From CAVUAT01 sp963848045 (GTDB lineage Bacteria; Actinomycetota; Thermoleophilia; Solirubrobacterales; 70-9), in contig CAWKCC010000003.1 in the NCBI GenBank assembly GCA_963848045.1, positions 456,616-520,615 on the forward strand: a stretch of 64,000 nt of DNA, written 5' to 3'. The translations under genes were made by a program, and so were the position numbers. Of the stretch, positions 15,762-23,080 are shown piece after piece. Numbering within the stretch: position 1 is the first letter of the stretch; every line of letters starts with the position of its first letter. The notes under the pieces were generated by a model that saw only the letters and a program-made list of their open reading frames with translations, made no database searches and was not told the DNA's origin.

Positions 15762-17959
15762 GGCGCCTGATCGCCGGGGTGGCCCTGGCCGCCGCGGGAG
15801 CGCTGCTCGTACCCTCCGCGGCGATGGCCGCGAACATCGATGTCGACACCGTGGCAGACGAGTACGGCACGGGCGCCGGCTGCTCGCTGCGCGAGGCGGT
15901 CCAGGCGGCCAACGACGACGTTGCGTTCGGGGGTTGCACCGCCGGCTCCGGCCCTGCGGACGCGATCATGCTCGACCCGGGAGCCGTCTACACGCTGGGG
16001 CTGCCCGGCGCGGGCGAGGACGCCAACGCCACGGGAGACCTCGACCTCGAGACGGGGTCTGGCGACCTCTCGCTCGCCCGAGACGGAGCAGGCCCCCGCC
16101 CGACCATCGACGCCGGCGACCTCGACGGCGCGCTCGACGTCACGGGAGGAGGTTCGCTGGCTCTCGGCTCGATCCGGGTGATCGGCGGCCTGCGCTCGGG
16201 CAGCGACCCCGATCTTGACCGTGGCGGGGCGCTGCGCTGGGGCGAGCCGCTGGTCGCCGGCGAGCTCACGGTCGACGACTCGCTCTTCGAGGGCAACGAC
16301 GCGGCCCAGGCCAGCGCCATCGACGCCAACACAACGGGCGCCCACACGATCACCGACTCCGTGGTCAGCGGTGGGTTCGCCTTCGATCTCGGCGCCGTCT
16401 TCGCCGCGGGACCACTCACCGTCACCCGCTCGACGATCCGCGACAACCTCGGGGGCGGCGTGGTCGCCGACAACCCCGGGCCCGCCTCGCTGATCATCGA
16501 CTCGAGCGCCATCGCCGACAACCGCTTCGGCACGGGCGAGTCGCGGGGCGGGGTCTACGCGGCCGGCGACGCCACGATCGAGAACTCGACCGTCACCGGC
16601 AACAGCGGCGGGTTCGTCGGCGGCGTCTGGCCCGAGGGCGCGCTGACGGTGCGCTTCTCGACGATCGCCGCAAACGTCGGCGTTCCCGCCGCGGGGCACT
16701 CGGCCGGCGGAATCGACGTGCAGAGCTCCGACGGCGTCGTCCTGGACGGAGTGGTCCTGGCCGGCAACCGGCTCGGCAACAATCCGGCGCCGTCCAACTG
16801 CAACCAGCAGGCCGGGATCACGGAGGGGCCCAACCCCAACCTCGAGGACGCCGACAGCTGCGGGCTCGACGCCGGACCCGGTCAGGCCAGCCTGATCAAC
16901 GCCGATCCGCTGCTGGCCCCGCTCGCCGACAACGGCGGGCCGACGCCCACTCGGGCCCTCTACGAGGGGAGCCCGGCGATCGATGCCGCCCTCGCGGCCT
17001 GCTCGGAGCCGTTCGACCAGCGGGGGACCGCGAGGCCGGTCGGCGCCGCCTGCGACATCGGGGCCTTCGAGGGATCCGTGGCCGCGCCGCCCCCGCCTCC
17101 TCCGCCCGCCCTCACCCAGCCGTCGGTCCCCGTCGCGAAGAAGAAGAAAGGGTGCAGGAAGGGCTTCAAGCTGATCAAGATCAAGAAGAAGGGCAAGAAG
17201 GCCAAGCAGAAATGCGTCAGGGTCAAGAAGAAGAAGAAGTGCAAGAAGGGCGGCGCCACGGGCGGGTCGAAGTGCAAGGGCAAGAAGCTCCGGGCCGCGT
17301 CGCTCGCCGGGGGGAAGCGGCTGGTGATCGGCCGCTCGGCTCGCGGTCTCCCGATCGTGGCCACCCGCCTCGGTGATCCCGACGCGCAGCGGGTGGCGCT
17401 GGTCGTCGGCGTGATCCACGGCGATGAGCGCGCCGGGCTTGGGGTGACCCGTCTGCTGCGCCGTCGGGGGCCGGTCGAGGGCCTCGGGCTCTGGGTGATC
17501 GACAACCTCAACCCAGACGGCTCGCGCCGGCGCTCGCGTCGCAACGCGCGGGGCGTCGACCTCAACCGCAACTTCCCGCATCGCTGGCGGGGCCGGGTGC
17601 CGCCCTCCAGCGGCTACTACCCGGGCAGGAGCCCCGCATCCGAGCCCGAGACGCGGGCCGCGATCAAGCTGATCGAGAGGATCGAGCCCGACCTGTCTAT
17701 CTGGTACCACCAGCCCTGGGGAGCCGTGCTCGCCTGTCGCGGCCGGCCGGCGGCCGCGGCCCGCTACGCGCGGCTGGCCGGGACGGGCACGAGCTGCCGC
17801 GGCCGGGGGCTGCCCGGCACCGCCATCAACTGGGAGCGGGCGACGATCCCCGGCGCGACGGCCTTCGTGGTCGAGCTCGCGGCCGGCCGGCTGAGCGGCC
17901 GGGCCGCCCGCCGCCACGCCCGCGCGGCGATTGCGGTTGCTGCGGGGGGCGGCGCGTGA
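15758..17959 (+). CDS. Secreted CSLREA/beta-helix protein fused to an M14 carboxypeptidase-like domain
   Basis: A 733-residue predicted exported fusion protein. A short signal peptide (about residues 1-25, ending PSAAMAA) precedes the CSLREA motif at C42 (CSLREAVQAAND) and beta-helix repeats up to about residue 440. A proline run and a lysine-rich, cysteine-containing module follow (about 461-511). An M14 zinc peptidase of MpaA/amidase type comes last. Its zinc ligands appear as H554 and E557 (HGDE) and H651 (WYHQ), substrate residues as N603-R604 (DLNRNF), and the catalytic base as E706 (VVEL). It may trim muropeptides; this is inference. GTG at 15758 overlaps scpB, and the stop overlaps the amidase start. 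Confidence 0.8.
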   Translation: MRRLIAGVALAAAGALLVPSAAMAANIDVDTVADEYGTGAGCSLREAVQAANDDVAFGGCTAGSGPADAIMLDPGAVYTLGLPGAGEDANATGDLDLETGSGDLSLARDGAGPRPTIDAGDLDGALDVTGGGSLALGSIRVIGGLRSGSDPDLDRGGALRWGEPLVAGELTVDDSLFEGNDAAQASAIDANTTGAHTITDSVVSGGFAFDLGAVFAAGPLTVTRSTIRDNLGGGVVADNPGPASLIIDSSAIADNRFGTGESRGGVYAAGDATIENSTVTGNSGGFVGGVWPEGALTVRFSTIAANVGVPAAGHSAGGIDVQSSDGVVLDGVVLAGNRLGNNPAPSNCNQQAGITEGPNPNLEDADSCGLDAGPGQASLINADPLLAPLADNGGPTPTRALYEGSPAIDAALAACSEPFDQRGTARPVGAACDIGAFEGSVAAPPPPPPPALTQPSVPVAKKKKGCRKGFKLIKIKKKGKKAKQKCVRVKKKKKCKKGGATGGSKCKGKKLRAASLAGGKRLVIGRSARGLPIVATRLGDPDAQRVALVVGVIHGDERAGLGVTRLLRRRGPVEGLGLWVIDNLNPDGSRRRSRRNARGVDLNRNFPHRWRGRVPPSSGYYPGRSPASEPETRAAIKLIERIEPDLSIWYHQPWGAVLACRGRPAAAARYARLAGTGTSCRGRGLPGTAINWERATIPGATAFVVELAAGRLSGRAARRHARAAIAVAAGGGA

Positions 17960-18729
17960 GGCGGTCTCGCGCGCTGCTGGGGGTGCTCGTGCTGGCGCTC
18001 GCCGGCACGGCCGCGCTCGCCGCGCGGCCTTCCTCCGATGCGCCCGCGGGGGCGCCCGGCGCCGCGGCCGCCTCGCCCTCCCGCTCCGCGGCGGCCGATG
18101 GCCCGGCGGCGAAAGCCGCCCGCACGGGAGCTCCGGGAGCGACGGCCTCGGCGAAGCGCCCGCGGATTCGCAAGCGCCTCATCCCCTATCCCAAGAGCCG
18201 CCTGCGCGACATGGCCGCCTACTCCGAACGGCACTACGGGCAGAGTCAGTCGAGCCTGGTGGCGCCACGGCTGATCGTCGAGCACTACGCGGTGGCCGGG
18301 AGCATCGGCTCCATCTACAACGCCTTCGCCCCGAACCGGCCGGACCCCGAATACGGCGAGCTGCCCGGCGTCTGCTCTCACTACGCCGTCGGCCCCAAGG
18401 GCCAGATCGTCCGCTTCGTGCCCGACCGCATCCGCTGCCGCCACGTCGTCGGTCTCAACCACGTGGCGATCGGGATCGAGCACGTCGGCTTCAGCGACGG
18501 CCAGGTTCTGGGGCGCCAGCGCCAGTTGCGCGCTTCCCTGCGCCTGACTCGCTGGCTGCGCTGCCGCTTCGGCCTGGGCGTGAAGCGCGTGATCGGCCAC
18601 AACGAGAGCCTCTCCTCGCCCTTCTACCTCGAGCTCGACCCCGACTTCCGGGGGCGCACCCACGGCGACTTCCGCCGCAGCTCCATGCGCATCTACCGCC
18701 GGGCGCTGGCCCGGCTCGGCGGCTGCTGA
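17956..18729 (+). CDS. Secreted N-acetylmuramoyl-L-alanine amidase (Amidase_2/PGRP fold)
   Basis: A 257-residue exported zinc amidase that would cut the bond between MurNAc and the stem peptide. Residues 1-25 form a signal or membrane anchor, followed by a 45-residue Ala/Ser/Pro linker. The catalytic domain starts near residue 95: EHYAVAG contains the first zinc histidine, CRHVVGLNHVAIGIEHVGF the family core, and VIGHNE a later ligand region. GTG at 17956 overlaps the stop of the M14 fusion gene by 4 bases, so the two hydrolases are translated together. The pairing supports a joint role in peptidoglycan turnover. Confidence 0.85.
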   Translation: MRRSRALLGVLVLALAGTAALAARPSSDAPAGAPGAAAASPSRSAAADGPAAKAARTGAPGATASAKRPRIRKRLIPYPKSRLRDMAAYSERHYGQSQSSLVAPRLIVEHYAVAGSIGSIYNAFAPNRPDPEYGELPGVCSHYAVGPKGQIVRFVPDRIRCRHVVGLNHVAIGIEHVGFSDGQVLGRQRQLRASLRLTRWLRCRFGLGVKRVIGHNESLSSPFYLELDPDFRGRTHGDFRRSSMRIYRRALARLGGC

Positions 18730-18738
18730 CCCCTCGGC

Positions 18739-19446
18739 GTGCGGCTCTCCCGCTACCTCGCCCACGGCGGCGTCGCCTCGCGGCGGGCCGCGGAGGAGCT
18801 GATCCGGGACGGTCGCGTCAGGGTCGGCGGTGAGATTGCCACCGACCCGGCGCGCGACGTCGGCGAGGGCAGCGGGGTCGAGGTCGACGGCCGGGCGATC
18901 ACCCCCGAGCCCCGCGAGGTCTGGGCGCTGAACAAGCCCGAGGGTGTCGTCTCGACGGCGCGCGAGCCGGGCCGCCGCCGGGCGGTGACCGATCTCGTCA
19001 GCTCCGAGCGGCGGCTCTACCCGGTGGGAAGGCTCGACGCCGACTCGACGGGCCTGATCCTGCTCACCAACGACGGCGAGCTCGCCAACCGCATCACACA
19101 CCCCCGATACGGGGTTCCCAAGACCTACCGGGTGAGGTTGGCGCGACCGCCCTCGGAGGGCGAGCTGAGGCGCCTGCGGCGTGGGGTCGAGCTCGAGGAT
19201 GGGCCCACCGCGCCCGCCCGCGTGGAGCGAGTCGGGGAGCTCGAGATCGAGGTGACGATCCGAGAGGGGCGCAAGCGCCAGGTGCGCCGCATGGCCGCGG
19301 CCGTGGGCAACGAAGTGGCTGCCCTGGAGCGGGTCCGGATCGGCTCGCTGGCGCTGGGCGGGCTCGCCCCCGGCGAGTCGCGCCGGCTCGGCGAGGCCGA
19401 GGTCCGCGCAGCGACGGGGACCGGCCCGGCGCCCGACCTCGGCTGA
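18739..19446 (+). CDS. rluB: Pseudouridine synthase RluB/RsuA family (23S rRNA)
   Basis: A 235-residue RNA-modifying enzyme. An S4 RNA-binding domain occupies residues 1-60 (MRLSRYLAHGGVASRRAAEELI). The synthase domain follows, with the catalytic aspartate in GRLDADSTGLILLTNDGEL and the later motif EGRKRQVRRM. RluB forms pseudouridine in 23S rRNA helix 89 in E. coli; the exact site here is assumed. The scpA-scpB-rluB order is conserved in many bacteria; here two cell-wall hydrolase genes are inserted between scpB and rluB. The start GTG lies 9 bases after the amidase stop. Confidence 0.92.
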   Translation: MRLSRYLAHGGVASRRAAEELIRDGRVRVGGEIATDPARDVGEGSGVEVDGRAITPEPREVWALNKPEGVVSTAREPGRRRAVTDLVSSERRLYPVGRLDADSTGLILLTNDGELANRITHPRYGVPKTYRVRLARPPSEGELRRLRRGVELEDGPTAPARVERVGELEIEVTIREGRKRQVRRMAAAVGNEVAALERVRIGSLALGGLAPGESRRLGEAEVRAATGTGPAPDLG

Positions 19447-19474
19447 CCGGGCGGCCTACTCCGGTTGCCCTGGA

Positions 19475-19503
19475 TACGAGGGGGATTGGCCTCCTTCCCC
19501 GTA
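19475..19503 (+). terminator. Possible hairpin after rluB
   Basis: TACG and part of a G-run at 19475-19485 can pair with TCCC and CGTA at 19496-19503. The stem is imperfect and has no T-run, so it may end the scpA-rluB operon or be chance. Confidence 0.3.
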
Positions 19504-19533
19504 GTCCCCTGAGAACCTGATAACAATCGGCCC

Positions 19534-21066
19534 GTGGGACGAGGGAAGAGATGGCCGGCCGGCCGTAGCCCGGCCCAGATCGCGATCGCCGGATTCTGCG
19601 CCGGGCTGGGGGCGCTGGCGCTCGCCACGGCACCCGCCAGCGCGGCGCTGATCGAGGTCGACACCGCCGCCGACATCGTCGCTACAGACGGGAGCTGCTC
19701 GCTCAGGGAGGCGGTGGACGCTGCCAACACGAATTCCGTTGTGGATACGTGCCCGGCGGGGGAGGCCAGCTCGGACACGATCGTCATCCATTACGGCACC
19801 ACGTACTTCCTGACGGGCGCTTCGGGGGAGGACGCGAACCTGAGCGGGGACCTTGACATCACCGGGGGCGGTCCGCTGGTGATCACGCCGCAGGTCAACG
19901 GCACGGGAACAGGGGAGTCGGTGATCGACGCGCCCGCCTCCGATCGCATCCTGGACATCCACGACCAGGGAGCCCCGGCCGACGTCACCCTGCTCGATCT
20001 CGCGCTCCGCAACGGCAACGTCTTGGGCTCGGAGGATGGCGGCGCGATCCTGGTCAACGACCCCGACGCCAAGCTTCAGCTTGAGATGGTGAGGATCCGG
20101 AGCAGCCACGCCGACGACTACGGTGGCGCGGTCTCGTTCGAGAGCGCCAGCAACTCCTCGACCCTGGACATCCTGCTCTCGGAGTTCCGGGGCAACAGCG
20201 CAGGCGACGATGGCGGAGCCGTCTACTTCAAGAGGGCCGGAAGCGGAACGGCGGGCCCCTCGGTGCGCCAGAGCGCCTTCGTTGCGAACACCTCGGGCGC
20301 GCTCGGCGGCGGCTTCTACTACGGAGCGGAGGTAGCCGCGGATACGAGCGGCACGATCGCCAACAGCACGTTCAGCGGCAACTCGGCGACCCAGGGCGGC
20401 GGGGCGATCGGATTGGGCTTCACGGGCCTCTTCCTCAACCTCGAGTTCGTGACGGTCGCGGACAACAGCTCCACCACGGCCGGGCGCGGCGGGGGCATCC
20501 AGACGGTCGCCGCCGACCAGAACGTGTCGCTGCGGGCCACGATCCTCGCCGACAACACCGCCGCGGGCCTGCCGGCCAACTGCGCCCGGGTCGGCGCGGC
20601 CTTCACCTCCAATGCAGGCGCCTACAACATCGAGACCGCCGACACCTGCGACCTCGAGCCCGGGCAGGGCGACCTTGTCAGCACGGATCCGCTGCTGGCC
20701 CCGCTGATGTTCGGCGCCGGCACGGGCCCCCCTATCGTCGACACTTGGACCCATGGGCTCTACGACGGCAGTCCCGCGCTGGACGCGGTTCCCCTGGTCG
20801 ACTGCTCGAGCGCCAACGGAGTCGATCAGCGCGACAGCCCCCGTCCCAACCCGCCCGCCGGCTCGTGCGACGCAGGCGCCTTCGAGGGATCCGTCGGGCC
20901 GAAGCCGCAGCCCGCCGCTCCCGCCGCTCCCGCCGCCCCGGTCGCCAAGAAGAAGAAGTGCAAGAAGGGCTTCAAGCTGAAGAAGATCAAGAAGAAGGGC
21001 AAGAAGCCCAAGAAGAAGTGCGTTCGGGTCAAGAAGAAGAGAAAGAAGAAGAGAAAGAAGAGGTAG
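19534..21066 (+). CDS. Secreted CSLREA beta-helix protein with lysine-rich tail
   Basis: A 510-residue predicted exported protein of unknown function. A signal peptide of about 38 residues (ending ATAPASAA) is followed by the CSLREA motif (CSLREAVDAANT). Parallel beta-helix repeats follow (YGGAVSFES, DDGGAVYF, LGGGFYYG, QGGGAIGLG). An alanine/proline linker then leads into a 45-residue tail almost wholly Lys/Arg with two cysteines (KKCKKGFKLKKIKKKG, then KKCVRVKKK), ending KKRKKR. The tail matches the internal lysine module of the M14 fusion upstream. GTG at 19534 follows an AACAAT box by 6 bases. Surface retention by charge is a guess. Confidence 0.82.
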   Translation: MGRGKRWPAGRSPAQIAIAGFCAGLGALALATAPASAALIEVDTAADIVATDGSCSLREAVDAANTNSVVDTCPAGEASSDTIVIHYGTTYFLTGASGEDANLSGDLDITGGGPLVITPQVNGTGTGESVIDAPASDRILDIHDQGAPADVTLLDLALRNGNVLGSEDGGAILVNDPDAKLQLEMVRIRSSHADDYGGAVSFESASNSSTLDILLSEFRGNSAGDDGGAVYFKRAGSGTAGPSVRQSAFVANTSGALGGGFYYGAEVAADTSGTIANSTFSGNSATQGGGAIGLGFTGLFLNLEFVTVADNSSTTAGRGGGIQTVAADQNVSLRATILADNTAAGLPANCARVGAAFTSNAGAYNIETADTCDLEPGQGDLVSTDPLLAPLMFGAGTGPPIVDTWTHGLYDGSPALDAVPLVDCSSANGVDQRDSPRPNPPAGSCDAGAFEGSVGPKPQPAAPAAPAAPVAKKKKCKKGFKLKKIKKKGKKPKKKCVRVKKKRKKKRKKR

Positions 21067-21136
21067 AGACCTAGGGCCCCGGCGCTGAGTCGGGCTGACC
21101 GCGTATCCGCCGGGGCCGGCCTCGCGACCTAGGTCT
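21067..21136 (+). terminator. Long inverted repeat after the CSLREA gene
   Basis: The left arm AGACCTAGGGCCCCGGCG (21067-21084) starts right after the stop codon. It is the reverse complement of CGCCGGGGCC (21108-21117) plus CTAGGTCT (21129-21136), split by an 11-base bulge. It is the longest inverted repeat noticed between genes and probably ends transcription. There is no T-run. Confidence 0.6.
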
Positions 21137-21201
21137 TCGAGCTCGAGTCCCAGATACGGCGAGGCCGAGGTCGCGGCGCTCTGGGAAGATGCGCGCCCAT
21201 C

Positions 21202-21585
21202 ATGAGCGAGACCGGAGATCTGAGGCTGTGGGCGGTTCGGGGCGCGACCAAGGTCGATCGCAACGATCCCGGGCTGATCCTGGCTGCGACCGAGGAGCTG
21301 ATGAAAGAGCTGATCGCTCGCAACTCGCTCGAGCCCGAGCGGATGGTGAGCTGCATCTTCACCTGCACCCACAACCTCAACGCGGAGTTCCCCGCGGTGG
21401 CCGCGCGCAAGGTCGGCCTCAGCGACGTGCCGCTGCTCTGCGCGCAGGAGATCGACGTGCCCAACGCGATGCCCGGAGTGATCCGCGTCATGGTCCACTA
21501 CTACGCAGGGCGCGAGCACGAGCCCGCGCACACGTACATGGGCGAGGCTCAGGAGCTGCGCTCGGACCTTCACGCGGCCCAGTAA
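21202..21585 (+). CDS. aroH: Chorismate mutase, AroH type
   Basis: A 127-residue monofunctional chorismate mutase of the trimeric AroH class, which rearranges chorismate to prephenate for phenylalanine and tyrosine. Motifs are WAVRGATKVDRND at the N-terminus, CIFTCTHNLNAEFPAVAARKVGL in the middle, LCAQEIDV, and PGVIRVMVHYY near the end, all typical of AroH. It heads a set of aromatic amino-acid genes (aminotransferase, aroF, tyrA, aroA). ATG at 21202 was used; a GAAGAT box 11 bases upstream is a weak promoter candidate. Confidence 0.93.
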   Translation: MSETGDLRLWAVRGATKVDRNDPGLILAATEELMKELIARNSLEPERMVSCIFTCTHNLNAEFPAVAARKVGLSDVPLLCAQEIDVPNAMPGVIRVMVHYYAGREHEPAHTYMGEAQELRSDLHAAQ

Positions 21586-21614
21586 CCACGCGCCCGCGTC
21601 ACAATGAGCGGCCG

Positions 21615-22709
21615 ATGACCATCACCTTCGCCGAGAAGCTCGCCCGCATGCCCCACTATGAGCCGGGAACCTCCCTCGACGAGGCCCAGGCGCGCGCCGA
21701 GACCGAGGACGCGATCAAGCTCGCCTCCAACGAGTCGCCGGCGCCGCCGCATCCCGCCGTGATCGAGGCGATCGCAGGCGCCGCCGGCGACGCCAACCGC
21801 TACCCCGACCCCGAGGCGAGGCTGCTTCGAACGCGAATCGCGGAGCGGACCGAGACCGAGCCCGGCCGGATCGCGGTCGGCAACGGGTCGTGCGAGATCC
21901 TGCTGGCGGCCTCCGAGGCCCTCTGCGAGCCGGGGGCCGAGGTCGTCTACGCCTGGCCCTCGTTCTCGATGTACCCGCACATGACCGCCCTCTCGGGCGC
22001 CCGCGAGATCAGGGTGCCGCTCGCCCCGGGCGACGTGCACGATCTCGACGCGATGCTCGCCGAGATCACCGTGGCGACACAGATCGTCGTGGTCTGCAAC
22101 CCCAACAACCCGACGGGCACCGCGCTGCCCGCCGAGCGGATCGGGGCCTTCGTGGACGAGGTGCCCGACCACGTCACCGTGATCCTCGACGAGGCCTACA
22201 TCGAGTTTCAGACCCTCGAGGACCCCGACGCGACCCTCGCGCTGCTGCCCGGCCATCCCAACCTGGTGCTGCTGCGCACCTTCAGCAAGGTCTACGGCCT
22301 CGCCGGCCTGCGGGTCGGCTATGCGCTCTGCTCCCCGCAGTTCCGGGCGGCGGTCGACGCAGTGCGCCAACCGTTCAGCGTCAACTCGATCGCCCAGGTG
22401 GCCGCGGCCGAGGCGATCCTGCACCAGGACGACGTCGCCGACCGCGTCGAGCGCAATCTCGTCGAGCGCGTCCTCGTCGAGGAGGGGGTGCGCGAGCTGG
22501 GGCTCGAGACGCCCGGCTCCCAGGCCAACTTCTCCTGGGTGCACCTGGGCGAGGACCGTGACCAGGGGGAGCTGATCGCCTCTCTGACCCGGGCCGGCGT
22601 CGCCGTGCGGCCGGGCACCCCGCTGGGCGGACCAGCCCATTTCCGCGTCACCTACGGCACCCGCGCCGAGAACGAGCGCTTCCTCGCCGCCCTCGCCGCC
22701 TCTGTCTGA
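21615..22709 (+). CDS. hisC: HisC-family aminotransferase, probably aromatic amino-acid aminotransferase
   Basis: A 364-residue fold-type I PLP enzyme of the histidinol-phosphate aminotransferase family. The N-terminal region reads IKLASNESPAPPHPAVIEAI, the cofactor region includes VVVCNPNNPTGTALP and ILDEAYIEF, and the Schiff-base lysine is in RTFSKVYGLAGLRVGYAL. The family includes both HisC and the actinobacterial Pat enzymes that transaminate phenylpyruvate and hydroxyphenylpyruvate. Its place between aroH and aroF, with no his genes nearby, favours the aromatic role. ATG at 21615 follows a CACAAT box by 9 bases. Confidence 0.88.
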   Translation: MTITFAEKLARMPHYEPGTSLDEAQARAETEDAIKLASNESPAPPHPAVIEAIAGAAGDANRYPDPEARLLRTRIAERTETEPGRIAVGNGSCEILLAASEALCEPGAEVVYAWPSFSMYPHMTALSGAREIRVPLAPGDVHDLDAMLAEITVATQIVVVCNPNNPTGTALPAERIGAFVDEVPDHVTVILDEAYIEFQTLEDPDATLALLPGHPNLVLLRTFSKVYGLAGLRVGYALCSPQFRAAVDAVRQPFSVNSIAQVAAAEAILHQDDVADRVERNLVERVLVEEGVRELGLETPGSQANFSWVHLGEDRDQGELIASLTRAGVAVRPGTPLGGPAHFRVTYGTRAENERFLAALAASV

Positions 22710-22768
22710 CGGCGCCCGGCGGCTGCGCCCGGCTGACTTCTCGGGCGGTCGATGCGGTCGCTGCCGCC

Positions 22769-22799
22769 TTGCATCCCGTCGGCCGATGACCTCTCTAAT
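22769..22799 (+). promoter_or_regulatory. Candidate promoter of the aroF leader transcript
   Basis: TTGCAT (22769-22774) and TCTAAT (22794-22799) are separated by 19 bases, longer than ideal. Transcription would begin near 22806, before a perfect GCTAC-AA-GTAGC hairpin (22823-22834) and the leader ORF at 22841. Confidence 0.4.
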
Positions 22800-22840
22800 G
22801 CGTGACAAGAGCGAGGCCCTCTGCTACAAGTAGCGGAAGC

Positions 22841-22969
22841 ATGGCTCTTCAGCGCACGCACGAACTCGACTCGACGCGCCGCTCGGCGACGCTCCTTCGT
22901 GCCCGCTTCTCGGGGTCGGCGGTCCCTTTCTTGGTTGGGGCCACTCCCTGGTATTGGCGATTTAGCTAG
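22841..22969 (+). CDS. Leader peptide of aroF rich in aromatic codons at its end
   Basis: A 42-codon reading frame starts at ATG 22841 and stops at TAG 22967-22969. Its last seven residues are P-W-Y-W-R-F-S, that is TGG TAT TGG at 22949-22957 and TTT at 22961-22963. It lies in the 371-base gap before aroF, where no other gene is seen. Two Trp, one Tyr and one Phe codon within five positions just before a stop and a strong hairpin are what ribosome-mediated attenuation of an aromatic biosynthesis gene needs. A GGAAG lies just before the ATG. An in-frame GTG at 22802 could extend it. Confidence 0.7.
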   Translation: MALQRTHELDSTRRSATLLRARFSGSAVPFLVGATPWYWRFS

Positions 22970-22980
22970 GCGTCCGGCCC

Positions 22981-23005
22981 GCGGCCCCGCCTGATCGAGG
23001 GCCGC
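22981..23005 (+). promoter_or_regulatory. Hairpin after the aroF leader peptide, with competing partner
   Basis: GCGGCCC (22981-22987) pairs perfectly with GGGCCGC (22999-23005) over an 11-base loop. The overlapping GGCCCC (22983-22988) can instead pair with GGGGCC (22937-22942), which lies inside the leader ORF just before the aromatic codons. The two pairings exclude each other, as in an attenuator. Confidence 0.55.
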
Positions 23006-23041
23006 CGACCGTCGAACGACAGCCGCCGGGCGCCTCACCCA

Positions 23042-23076
23042 GGCAAGGACCCTCGCCTTACCAGTAGAAAGAAGGC
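23042..23076 (+). promoter_or_regulatory. Competing hairpins over the aroF ribosome-binding site
   Basis: GCCTT (23055-23059) can pair with AAGGC (23072-23076), hiding the aroF Shine-Dalgarno AAAGAAGG. CCTTACC (23056-23062) can instead pair, with one mismatch, with GGCAAGG (23042-23048), freeing it. Confidence 0.45.
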
Positions 23077-23080
23077 TTGA

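Noticed and set aside
15614..17917. 767-residue open frame opposite the CSLREA-M14 fusion gene
   Set aside because: It is an antisense shadow with low-complexity Gly/Arg/Ala composition and no motif.
22710..22735. GC-rich repeats after hisC as a terminator
   Set aside because: CGCCCGGC occurs as a direct, not inverted, repeat, so no stem forms.
22802..22840. In-frame GTG start for a longer aroF leader peptide
   Set aside because: The GTG would begin only two bases after the probable -10 box, upstream of the expected transcript start, so ATG 22841 is preferred.
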